Assembly: GCF_963678635.1 (NCBI RefSeq)
Contig: NC_087062.1
Location: 77,317,200 to 77,381,199, forward strand
Reading direction: 5' to 3'
Origin: Symsagittifera roscoffensis
Lineage: Eukaryota; Xenacoelomorpha; Acoela; Convolutidae
DNA: 64,000 nucleotides
This document shows positions 35,275-44,452 of this stretch, in pieces. The position numbers and the translations under genes were made by a program. Numbering within the stretch: position 1 is the first letter of the stretch; each line of letters opens with the position of its first letter. Below the pieces are notes generated by a model. The model saw only the letters and a program-made list of their open reading frames with translations, was not told the origin of the DNA and did no database searches.

Positions 35275-36255
35275 TTACTGAATTACTGTAATCGGTATTA
35301 CTTTTTCATTATTGTTATATACATGTAACGAAATGATGTCTGATTTTGTATTTTTAAAATATTTTATAGATGAAATCGTGATTTTGAAAAACTTATGGAT
35401 AGGTTTGAATTCAAAGTCTGTTAAGAAGAGTTTTTGTTTATTTTGATTTTTATCATATTGTTGAACTTGTTTTATTGAAAAGTTATATATATTTCCTGAT
35501 AGTGGTTTCAGGTGTTTCCGTTGTTGGTTATAAATTGGATAAAATTTTGAAAAGAATGGTGGTTGTTTATTTAATCTTTGAAAAAATGTTAGAGCTGTAT
35601 TTTTTGTTTTTGTATACTTATCTTTGATTAGTATTTTACTATTCAAGATGTTGATTGTTGGTATATATTTCGATATAAATGGTATGCCAATGATATTTTG
35701 TTTAATATCTGTGATATGAATTATTTGTTTAAATGGCTTGTTTAGAATTTTATTTTGCTCCATTGTTCTTGTGGGGAGAAGGAACAATTGAACTTTTCCA
35801 TAATTTACTAATGTTGATCCTTGTGCTGTTGCTAGTTTTTTAGAGGTTGCAAGAGGCGTTAATTTTGCGTGTAATGTTTTGATTTCATTCCATGTGGGAA
35901 TGTTAATTATGTTTGATTCTGCTCCTGAATCAATTAAAAAATCAATTTCAAGATCTGGTGGTTGAAATTCTTTGTTTCTTGGACTTTCTAAAAGAAATGG
36001 TATTGTCCAAATTTTTTCTTTGGGTTGTTCTTTTTGTACATTTTGGTAAATAGGATTTGTATTTAAGCATTTTGTTTTGTCATTTTCATTGGGTTTATTT
36101 ACGGTGTTGATTTTGTTTACTTCTTGTGCCGTTTGTGTAGTATTGATGGGTTCAATATAATAATTGTGAAGAAGTTCCAATTGATTTTCATATATATGTG
36201 ATGTAAAAGGTTGTTCATATATAATAGGTTCGTAGTCGTTTTCGACTGCTATCAT
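35275..36255 (-). pseudogene. pol: Aspartic protease region
   Basis: This 326-codon frame carries the retroviral aspartic protease active site FLIDSGAESNII (Asp-Ser-Gly at residues 109-111) and, about 90 residues on, the QNIIGIPFISKY segment expected near the protease C-terminus. It would cut the Gag-Pol precursor. It is in the same frame as gag and RT. It ends at TAA 35277-35275, where an 8-bp unit ATTCAGTA is tandemly repeated. The same frame reads on beyond the stop towards RT without another break until 34674. Upstream, codons continue in frame to TAA 36480-36478, so the first ATG here (36255) need not be the real start. Confidence 0.85.
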
Positions 36256-36477
36256 ATTTATGGAGATAGTGTTTTCTGTATCACTTTCTGTGTCTGATGA
36301 TCCACAGTTTATTTGATTTAGTTGTAGTTCGTTATTTTTTGTGTCATCAATACCTGGGGGGTCTGATGTTGTTTCTTCGTTTAATTTTACTTGATTAATA
36401 TGTCTTTGATGTTTGGGTGTATTACTTCTATAGCGATGTTTAGAATTATTATAATGGTTATTATTTCTATGTGGTGA

Positions 36478-37152
36478 TTAAGAATAATTTCTATATCGAT
36501 TATTATAACTTGAATTTCGATTTTGTAAATTATGTCGTGATCTGTTTTGATAATTGTCGTTTGATATGTGATAGTTTGATCTGTTATATGAGTTATTTCT
36601 TGATTGATTGTTCGGGTAATTTTGATTTCGATTGTTCGAATAACTTCTGTTTCGATTATTTGAATAGTTTCTATTTCTGTTATATGATGAGTTTCGTGAT
36701 TGATTGTTTGGATAGTTTTTATTTCTTGGGTTTGATTGGGAATTGGATCTAGAAACAAATTGTGTTGTATTTGAATTTGATCTCGAGTAGTTATTTAGAC
36801 TATTAGGTCGATTATAATGATTTTGTGAAGAATTCTGTGTATTTCTTCGTTCTGGTGATCTTCCTCTATAACTTGAGTTATATGGTGATTGATTCCTTGT
36901 GTAATTAGTATTGTTCGGAAGTGGTTTTCCTGAACTGTTGTTGCTGTATACATTTTTGTTTGGTAGATTTTGATCTTTCTTCATATATTGATAGAATGAT
37001 TTATTTGGTTCTTTATACTTTTGAGGTTTGTTCTGGTTATCTTGTTGTTTTTGTCTACATTCAGAAATACTATGTCCGTATCGTCGGCAATAATTACACC
37101 ACTTTTTGAAAGATGGTTTGCCTTTAAAATTTGGAAGTTTTTCATAAATATT
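36478..37152 (-). pseudogene. gag: Nucleocapsid: CCHC knuckle plus Asn/Ser/Arg-rich tail
   Basis: In the same frame as gag, at 37098-37057, lies CNYCRRYGHSISEC, a perfect CX2CX4HX4C zinc knuckle for RNA binding. It is followed by about 170 residues dominated by N, S, R and Y in repeated NRNRNYSNN-like units. TGA at 37155-37153 separates it from capsid and TAA at 36480-36478 from protease. Both are simple nonsense changes within one continuous frame. Confidence 0.88.
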
Positions 37153-38055
37153 TCAGTGATTTTCAACTAGGTCTGTATCTGATTCCTGTATGTTATTGAT
37201 ATGTGTAGTGTTTGTTTCGATTCGATTAACATATTGTAGTTTTAGATTTTCTGTTTCTTCAAGTTTCATTGTGATTTCCGCTTGCTCTAGTTTGTCTACT
37301 AGTTTTCGAAAATCTAAATCGGGTTCTCGAATCGAGGAAGGATGAGATGCTCTCTTTTTTATTGCTATTTTCCTTAATTGAGGTGTTAATGTCATCATTA
37401 AAATTTCTGTCATTTTTGTGTTTTTATAGTCATGTGTATTTAATGAATATGCTTTTCGAACTAGTGTTTCGATACGTACTGCTAATTGTTTGATGGTTTC
37501 ATTAGGTAATCTGCGAATTTCATTACATAAAGCTCTTTGGTGTTGTTTATTTCTTTCGGAGTCAAACATTTTTGAAAATTCTTGTGTAAATCTTTTCCAA
37601 TCTGATTTTATTTCTATAGGTAATACTGAAAACCATTTTTGGGCTGCGCCATCTAAGGTTATTTGTATCAACGCTGTGCGTCGATGTATCCAATTTTGAT
37701 GTAGTGGTGTATTAATTGGTTCAGGTCCTATATTTAAAATTAAATTTGCTGTTACTGCATTTAAATAATCTTCTACAGAATATTCAGGGTCTGTTCCTGT
37801 GAATACCATTAGTGGTTTATATGATGTTATTGATGATCCACCCATAAGGTATGGATTCATTGTCATTTGTAGTGATTCTGCAGCATTTGGCATTTGTGAA
37901 AAATTTGAAAGTTGATTTTTTGTTATTTCGTGTTGTTGAAGGTAATATGGGAGTGGTATTTCATTTTGCATTTGAGTTGGTTGATACGAGTGTGTAATCA
38001 TTGGGTTTTGTGGTTGAACTGGTTGAAATGATTGTGTATAAGTTGGATTTTGCAT
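37153..38055 (-). pseudogene. gag: Gag capsid region
   Basis: This 300-codon frame (ATG at 38055, open a little further upstream) contains a typical Gypsy capsid core: MVFTGTDPEYSVEDYLNAV, then AAQKWFSVLP, FTQEFSKMFD and ETIKQLAVRIETLVRKAY. Capsid builds the virus-like particle. The start region is rich in Q and P. It ends at a TGA (37155-37153), beyond which the knuckle follows in the same frame. Confidence 0.88.
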
Positions 38056-39182
38056 TTGTATTTTTTGTTGATTTCGTGTATCTGTTGGATTTGGTGAAAA
38101 AATTCTATTATATATGTATAAGGTTTTTGCGCTCCTTGTCCGCGATATTCTTGGGTATACGGTGCAAAAATATCTGGTTGTAAATAATCATCATCAGTTT
38201 CTTGCTTTTTATTTTATTTTGTTGAAAGAATGGATAATTTTCACTACGATCCTGTGGAGGATGTGGATTAGTTCGAAAATATACTGAGTTGGTTGTTGTC
38301 ATTGGGTTATCCCAATAGTGAGAACATACATGATTATTATTAGTTTTTCGTGGGGGATAGTTTGCTTTCGACGAATGTGCGTAATTATAATTGTGTTCTG
38401 CAAAAGTGTTTCTTGTGAACGTTCTTCGTGTTTTTGATGGTACTGTCATAGGTCTATATGTTTGATAATCCATATGTGAATGTTTTGGAGCAACCGAAGG
38501 TTTAACGGTTGATTGTAAGGTTACTTCTGTCAGTGAAGTGTTTGTATTTTGTGGTGTTGTTAAATTTGGACGTATCGGTGAAATATTTTGTTGTGTAGTT
38601 GATGTGGTTTGGACGATTTCTTCATTTATGAAGTGTGATGGTGTTTGGATATCTTGTTGCGTAAGATTCCTAGTTCCATTAATGTTTTCATTGTGTATGA
38701 CGGTCGAATTTAAACTGTTATTTCGCGTATCAGGTAAAAATGTATTGTAGTTTAATGGTGTTGCATCAATGGTCAGTGGTACTACTCTCACATAATCTCT
38801 TTGATTGTACTTATTGCTTGACTTGAGATTGATTGTGGGATATTTATAAATGCATGATGAGACCATTCAGGGTTCCAAACGTAGTCTGACTGTTCTGTGA
38901 TGGCAGTATGATCGTTTGGATTTTGAGGTCTGAAATTTTTTCTTGCTTGTGAAATTAAGTCTATATTATGTGTGAATTAATCTAATTTTTTGTAAGTCAT
39001 GTTTTGTGTGTTGTGAAACATCGTCTTTAGTGAAATTTTCTTTGATTATATGTAGGAAAGTTGAAAATAATGTGATTTCCTGTCGTACTTTTGTATGTTT
39101 GGATGTTTCAGTTGGTGAGAAACTTTGAAATTCTGTTTTTTCTAATATAGAAATATAGGTATATATTATTGCAAAAACTTCG
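38056..39182 (-). pseudogene. N-terminal Gag or matrix-like region in broken frames
   Basis: A 252-codon ATG frame (38866-38108) is T/N/S/P-rich (for example TTSTTQQNISPIRPNLTTPQ). Upstream (39170-38990 and 38970-38800) and downstream (about 38210-38056) other frames continue with the same type of sequence and few stops, including a tryptophan-containing YVWNPEWSHHAF. I infer that a single reading frame once ran from ORF2 (39578) into capsid, now split by at least three indels and one stop. No matrix fold is recognisable. The alternative is separate small ORFs. Confidence 0.5.
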
Positions 39183-39578
39183 TTAGTGAATATGGAGTAT
39201 GGAGTTTGCTCTTTGTGAATTATGATATTGTATGCTTTTAATATATTCTAAGAATACTTTTGAAAATTCTAATTCAAGATCTTCTGTTTGAATTGCATAT
39301 TTTCGATGATTCGGATTTGGTGTGCTGAATTCTATGGTGTAGATTCCATATTGCTGTGTTAAATTACATATATCTTTCAGATAATGTTCAATAATTTGTC
39401 TTTTGATTTTTACATCTGGGAATTTTGCTTTGCATGGGCTGATTCCGGGTTCAAACAAATTTAGGAGTAAATTCTTGCAAAAGTCATGCTGTCCTCTATT
39501 ATCGGGTGCATCTATGAGGAAGGGGTAAACCTCTTCGTCATCTGGACTTTCGTCACTTTGAGTATGGCTGTGGCTCAT
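39183..39578 (-). CDS. ORF2, 131 codons, overlaps ORF1 by 26 nt
   Basis: ATG at 39578-39576, stop at 39183. The start is acidic and histidine/serine-rich (MSHSHTQSDESPDDEE), followed by a helical-looking segment (DVKIKRQIIEHYLKDICN). Because neighbouring frames remain protein-like to the left, ORF2 is probably the N-terminus of the large Gag-like product, truncated here by an indel. It is not secreted (no signal peptide). Family unknown. Confidence 0.55.
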   Translation of the reverse strand: MSHSHTQSDESPDDEEVYPFLIDAPDNRGQHDFCKNLLLNLFEPGISPCKAKFPDVKIKRQIIEHYLKDICNLTQQYGIYTIEFSTPNPNHRKYAIQTEDLELEFSKVFLEYIKSIQYHNSQRANSILHIH

Positions 39579-40020
39579 TTTTTCGTTTAATGACTGCTAA
39601 TATATAACTATCGATGTGTCTAATTGGTTGATTCCAATTATACAAGTGTACTGGTTTGTGTTTATATTGCTTTTTTATTCTTCTTTTTCCTCTTTTTGAT
39701 GAATTTGAAGTTGTTTCTGAGTCGGAAAAATATAATTGATCGTGAATGGGACAATTTTTATCAATCGATTCTTTTAATTTATAGAGTTCATCTAAATTGC
39801 TGGCTTCTGATTCTGAAAATGCGTTTCTATTTTTTGAAAATCTTTTTCGTGTGATTTGTCTTTGTTTGTTTATTATTTTTCTTTTTATTGTTAGTCGTTT
39901 TGTTCTAATATATCCAACTGTTTGTGTATGAGGTGTGATTACAAGATCGTATTTTTTGTTATCTATTTCACAATTGTGTAAAACGATTGTTTGTTTATTT
40001 CCTAGATTTTTGAATGACAT
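39553..40020 (-). CDS. ORF1, 155-codon basic protein upstream of gag
   Basis: ATG at 40020-40018, stop at 39553, intact. Strongly basic clusters (KRLTIKRKIINKQRQITRKR, and KRGKRRIKK near residue 113) surround an acidic serine patch (YFSDSETTSNSS). It looks like a nuclear or RNA-binding accessory protein. Its last 26 nt overlap ORF2 in another frame. No family is recognised; a bipartite nuclear-localisation-like pattern is the only functional hint. Confidence 0.6.
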   Translation of the reverse strand: MSFKNLGNKQTIVLHNCEIDNKKYDLVITPHTQTVGYIRTKRLTIKRKIINKQRQITRKRFSKNRNAFSESEASNLDELYKLKESIDKNCPIHDQLYFSDSETTSNSSKRGKRRIKKQYKHKPVHLYNWNQPIRHIDSYILAVIKRKNEPQPYSK

Positions 40021-41253
40021 AAGGTTTAGGAGGAGGGATGCAAAAAGTTGTTAGATGATGTCTACTTTCTTAAACTGTTAGTCCTTACGATTTTTTGGTT
40101 AGCTTAACCTGGGTCTATTTGTTCAGGGTTGGAGAGAAAAGTATATCGATTCCGAAGAATGAGTTTTTACTTTCTCGTGGCTAGTATAAGCTAAGGTGTT
40201 AACTTACTTAATCTTACTTAGGGATAATGATTGTGTTCAAGGGTTGGAGAATAGTAAATCGATCCACAAGGTTCAGGTATAATTAGAACGCGAGTAGTTC
40301 GTTAGATACCATTTTAAACTTACTAAGTCTAGGATTTATCCTGGGTCTGGTAAAAGGAGGGTTCAAGTGAAGGATGAATAACCGAAGTTCTTCACTGTTT
40401 ATCTTAATTTGAATGGTTAGTTTTGTTGAAAAATTTCTATTAGTCTTGGGTTTTTTGGAAGGGTTGGATAGTGAATCGACGTTTGAGGTCGTTAGACACT
40501 TGCTAAGTGGATGGGGGTGAACAAAATTGTTCATTTTGATCCAAGGATAGGCCTTGATGATCAGATTTTTGAATTTAGTGAAATAGGAAAGAAATTAATT
40601 AAGATCCAAGGATAAGCCTTGATGATCTGATTTTAAAATTAAGTGAATTTAAGTTTAAAATGGTTTAAATTTATTTAATAAAAAGATTTAGTTTTTTAAT
40701 GATATTAGTGAGCTTATGATTGCTGTTATGTTTAGGTGATGAAGCTGGGGCAACAGATGATTTTATGATTACTAACAATTTATTGTCATGCTACTAATTT
40801 TTATTTTCATTTTCAATAAATATTTTTCAAACATGTTTTATATAAGACTGCAGAATTTAAGAAAACGATCTGAGATCTTTTTATCAATCGTTATTGTATA
40901 TTAATAATTTTGTTTAGCGCCTGAAATGATTATGATGATTGACTTCAAGATTTTATGTTTGCAAATGAAAATCTAAATTCATTGCTAATAAGATTCTAAA
41001 TATAAAAGTTTGTGTTGGCTTTTGCCGTACTATCATATAACTATATGGTAAGTTTCTACTTTGGCGTATGTCGTCTCTTGTTCGAGGTCTTCTGACGATT
41101 CCGGGTAGTTCTGTTATCGTTCGGAATATCGGCTCTGATCTATTGAGTCGTAGAGACATTTCGATTAAATTATCATCGTATAACATTTTTAAAATGTTTT
41201 GTCTAAATTCTAATCTATTTTTGGTTAAATCTAAGCTATTAAGGTCTTATTCG
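40021..41253 (-). other. 5' leader of the element
   Basis: 1.2 kb between the primer site and ORF1. It holds a 30-bp direct repeat (GATCCAAGGATA, then CCTTGATGATC) at about 40540 and 40602, and three degenerate copies of GGGTTGGAGAATAGTAAATCGA-type sequence near 40127, 40243 and 40462. Such a leader would carry packaging and splice-donor signals; none is proven. Confidence 0.5.
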
Positions 41254-41271
41254 AGACTTATGGTCGCACCA
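41254..41271 (-). promoter_or_regulatory. Candidate tRNA primer-binding site
   Basis: Two bases inside the 5' LTR the sense strand reads TGGTGCGACCATAAGTC, starting with the TGG that pairs with the CCA end of a tRNA. I could not assign the tRNA; the first ten bases suggest a primer ending GGTCGCACCA. Confidence 0.6.
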
Positions 41272-41405
41272 GATGAGTTAAAACCGATATGGTTAACTCA
41301 TAGAGTAATTTCGGATAGGGTACACCGTCTGCTCGTCACGCTATCTTATTTTCGGCCGGATAGATTCGTGAAACTTCTTAGTCTAATACCGATCCTAATC
41401 TTACT

Positions 41406-41411
41406 CTTATA
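41406..41411 (-). promoter_or_regulatory. TATA-like box in the 5' LTR
   Basis: The sense strand reads AGTATAAGAG. It lies about 140 bp before the LTR end, a reasonable site for a retroviral promoter, and is identical in the 3' LTR. The initiator was not identified. Confidence 0.35.
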
Positions 41412-41540
41412 CTTTCTAGTCTCAGGGTGTTTAACTAGTCTCTGCTAGGCTCAATAGATCTAGGGTATACTGGTTTGTTGCGGCTGCTGAAGTTCTCTTG
41501 GAGAGGCAACTAATTTCTAAGTTAAATTCAAATCTCTCTG

Positions 41541-41568
41541 GTGCTGAAATTACAAGTAATTTCAGCAC
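41541..41568. promoter_or_regulatory. Perfect 28-bp palindrome in the LTR
   Basis: Arms GTGCTGAAATTA and TAATTTCAGCAC around a 4-base centre CAAG (plus strand). The 3' LTR copy (23283-23310) has one end mismatch. It may be a dimeric transcription-factor operator or an RNA hairpin. Confidence 0.6.
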
Positions 41569-41764
41569 TTACAAATAAGTGGGTTGTTAGTTAGATGGAT
41601 CATGATTGGTTAATATTAAATACTTTACAGTGGTAAAATATCTAATTTATCCAATCATAAAATATAGTTTAGATCAGGTTCCACCAATAGGTTCCGCCAA
41701 TATCAACATTAAGCCCCTGGAAGCACACGCTATCCCGAGTCGAGATTTTTCACCTAATTTGAAG

Positions 41765-41937
41765 CAAGATTTGAGCGGTTTGAGCGGTTTTTTTAGACAA
41801 TTACGCTCAAAATCTTGCTTCAAAATGAGCGGTTTGAGCGGTTTTTGAACGGTTTATCTAAAAAAACCGCGCAAGATTTGAACGGTTTTGAGCGGTTTAT
41901 CTAAAAAAACCGCTCAAAAACCGCGCAAGATTTAATA
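41765..41937. repeat. GAGCGGTTT repeat with inverted copies
   Basis: Repeated words GAGCGGTTT, GAACGGTTT and GCAAGATTTGA and their complements AAACCGCTC can fold as several alternative hairpins. It is a simple-sequence block between the 5' LTR and the tRNA-like sequence. Confidence 0.7.
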
Positions 41938-41941
41938 ATAA

Positions 41942-41967
41942 AAAGTCGACCACGGTGGGATTCGAAC
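41942..41967 (-). tRNA. tRNA 3' end (Arg-like), cut by the assembly gap
   Basis: The minus strand reads GTTCGAATCCCACCGTGGTC followed by G, a few bases and a T5 run. This is a T-loop TTCGAAT, a T-stem strand CCCAC, an acceptor strand CGTGGTC and discriminator G, then a Pol III terminator. The acceptor implies a tRNA starting GACCACG, as in many animal tRNA-Arg genes. The 5' two-thirds would lie in the N run, so isotype and function cannot be confirmed. Confidence 0.55.
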
Positions 41968-42167
41968 NNNNNNNNNNNNNNNNNNNNNNNNNNNNNNNNN
42001 NNNNNNNNNNNNNNNNNNNNNNNNNNNNNNNNNNNNNNNNNNNNNNNNNNNNNNNNNNNNNNNNNNNNNNNNNNNNNNNNNNNNNNNNNNNNNNNNNNNN
42101 NNNNNNNNNNNNNNNNNNNNNNNNNNNNNNNNNNNNNNNNNNNNNNNNNNNNNNNNNNNNNNNNNNN
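41968..42167. other. Assembly gap (200 N)
   Basis: Exactly 200 unknown bases, probably a placeholder length, so spacing across it should not be trusted. Confidence 0.95.
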
Positions 42168-43012
42168 TTAGCTTCAGGTGGTATCAGAATTTCCGTTGAA
42201 AAAACCGAGCAAGCTCGAATTTAAACCGTTTTCATTCTCCTCAAAAGTGAACGAAAAAGCAGATCTAGTTCATTATTAGAACTCTAAATATAGTTTTAAC
42301 ACCTTTCAAAAAAAAAATCCCATCTTTGTCCATTCAAAAACAATCTTTTGCAAGCGGCTTATGATTTTTCCAGGCTTCAAAGAATCCTGAAAGAGTTCAG
42401 AAAAACTAAAAAAGCAAAAACCTAGATTCGAGTTCTTATGCGCAATCAATTGACCTAAGAGACTAATAAAATAGACGCGGTGGATTCGTAGGGCGAGTGA
42501 AAAATTTTCAGCCCCCAAAAAATTAAACGAGCAGTTTCAATAGACATATTCATTGTTCGTTTGGTACGTTTTGCGTTGCCAGAGATCCGCAAAGTATTTT
42601 ACTTCGTTTTTCAATTGCGTGTGGAGGATCTAAATTGTTCAGAAAATTTTTTCAATTTTTTTTCAATTTTTTTGATAATTTAAGTTTTTTAAAAAGAGAT
42701 TAAATATTTTTGATCGACGCTAAAGGTTAGTCGCAACATTCAGGGGTGTCGCCCTTACACGAACAATTTTTTTGTCGGAATTGAATTCATGTGACTGGAT
42801 CTGAATATTGTTCGCACCAATTTTTATAATTTGAACATTAAAAGATATATTATATCTAAATTGAAAACTTATCGATAACGATAATGAGAAACATCAACAA
42901 AACTGGGAAAGATTTGATATATGAATTATTGATATTGAGTTTTTCCTTGGAATGTTCACACGGAAAAAGCCACTTCATTTACAGACAGGAACTGATATGC
43001 GACAATTATGGG
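42168..43012. other. Intergenic, no gene
   Basis: Contains one degraded end of the small-element family (GTCGCAACATTCAGGGGTGTCGCCCTTACACGAACA-like, at 42730-42765). No coding is seen. Confidence 0.5.
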
Positions 43013-43408
43013 CAGGGGCGGATCTAGGATTTTCTCGAGGGGACGGATTTTAACAAAAACTTCGAAAATTTTTTCGACATTTTTTTAGGTCGACCAAATT
43101 GATTTTCCGAGCGCTCCCAAAGCACTACAAAGACTTTGTTTTGGCCAAAATTTCTGACATCAGGCAAATTTTGTAAAAAACACGCCAAAAAGGCGTTTTT
43201 TAGCACTTTTTGGAAAATGTTGACAAAAAATCGCGTTTTTCGGCACGCGCTCCTCCCTCTAAATTACTATATATTGGCTCCAAAGGCGCCATTAGAAAAA
43301 TTTTAGGGTCAGTCAGCCAAAAATGGATATCTCAAAATAGTACAAAGGTGGTCGGCTTGGGGTCGAATCCCTGAGAGGGGGGCGTCCCCCCTTCCCCGCT
43401 TCCCCCCA
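43013..43408 (-). mobile_element. CAGGGGCGGAT MITE, reverse copy
   Basis: Begins CAGGGGCGGATCTAGGATTT and, read on the minus strand, follows the whole interior of the copy at 50937-51345. Its far end (near CCCCGCTTCCCCCC) is degraded. Non-coding; hAT-like by its terminal motif. Confidence 0.7.
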
Positions 43409-44452
43409 ATTATTAGCTCAGAATTTTGTACGGCTCTTATTCTTAACTTAAGACGTTCAAACTGTTTTTCTAAGCAATTTTTTTTCTCGTGGGCAGTTTT
43501 TGAAACGTATACAACAGCTCAATTTCTGTAATCAGGAATCTGAGCTGAAAATGTTTTCTGTTTATTCGAAATAAAAGGCAATAACTCAATATGTGCTGTA
43601 AATGTCAAATATCCAATTTATATTATCTCAAGCAGCGATAATCGTATTTAGGCAATCAACGGTGCCTAATGAAATGACAGCACAATTCCTTATCTGGTCA
43701 ATCGAAATTGTAAACATGGTACTTAGAGAGTCTGTGTATATCTCAAGCAAAGATTAGTTTTACGAAAATGGAATTTAATGGCATCAAAGAACCCTCTTGT
43801 AAACATTATCGAGCCAAAGTATGCCAATTACAGATTACAAAAAATTGAGTTGAAACTCAAATGAACTTGGATATGATTTAAAGATCAAGGTTGTATAAAA
43901 TGAGGCTGTTCTTCTCGTTGACCAAGCCACAAATATAGACGTAACAACACGAACAGCAATTTTACGGCTAAAACTAACCCCCGCCCTCCTTCTCACTCCA
44001 TCGAGACACAAGCCGAAATTTCCATCCCGTTTTTCGAAGTTTGGCCAAAAGTGGTCATAAAAAATCTTTGGACCAAATTTGAAGCAGCAGCGCATGTTTT
44101 AGTCGCACGAAGATCAATGCGAGCAAGGAGCAGGCTGAACAACAAGGAACTCATAGGTGTCATTTCAGCGAGGATGTCGTCAAGGTCATGGTCACGCCCA
44201 GTCATAATTCAGAATTACATGTATCAGGCCAGAGTGAGTTGAACTACTCCTTTTCCAAAAAAAATTTGAATTAATTTAACAAATTTTGGGGCAATTATGA
44301 ATAAATTTCAATTTACAATTTCAATTTCTTAATGGGTTTTTCTGAGGGTTTGTTTAAAAATTGTCAACTTATTATTAGGTGAAAAAAATGATTTTCCAAG
44401 ATTTTTTGAAAGATTATGAAAATTCAAATTTGCTGAGAAGCTTTCTGCGTCT
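43409..44452. other. Intergenic, no gene
   Basis: AT-rich. The frames at 43835-44242 overlap on both strands and show no domain. Confidence 0.5.

Larger units (their letters stand above)
23021..41683 (-). mobile_element. 18.7-kb retrovirus-like Ty3/Gypsy LTR element
   Basis: LTRs bound a minus-strand coding series: two small ORFs, gag, protease, RT, RNase H, integrase, a transmembrane ORF, an envelope-like glycoprotein and a 585-codon unknown ORF. Domain order (PR-RT-RH-IN with DD35E and GPY/F) places it in Ty3/Gypsy; the env gene makes it retrovirus-like. It is about twice to three times the length of typical Gypsy elements. The flanks (ACTAC left, CCAAT right) do not match, so no target duplication is visible. 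Stops and frameshifts in gag, pol and env mean this copy cannot act on its own. Confidence 0.9.
41274..41683 (-). repeat. 5' LTR (410 bp)
   Basis: Sense-strand TGGAACC to AACTCA. It contains a TATA-like TATAAG at 41411-41406, a CCAAT word in its 5' half and a perfect 12-bp-arm palindrome at 41541-41568. The outer flank is CCAATAGG. About 98% identical to the 3' LTR outside two indels by hand count. Confidence 0.92.

Noticed and set aside
36387-36758. 123-codon minus-strand frame rich in Ile/Thr
   Set aside because: It is an alternative frame of the Asn/Arg-rich nucleocapsid repeat; the knuckle-containing frame is the real one.
36981-37166. 61-codon minus-strand frame over the knuckle
   Set aside because: The CCHC knuckle is in a different frame, continuous with gag.
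31523-38055. Variant genetic code reading TAA/TAG/TGA as sense
   Set aside because: All three stop types occur in pol together with frameshifts, which fits decay; the 585-codon ORF and ORF1 use ordinary stops.
43365-43385. Pol III B-box-like GGTCGAATCC inside the MITE family
   Set aside because: One base short of the consensus and no A box or tRNA-like arm, so not evidence of a SINE or tRNA.
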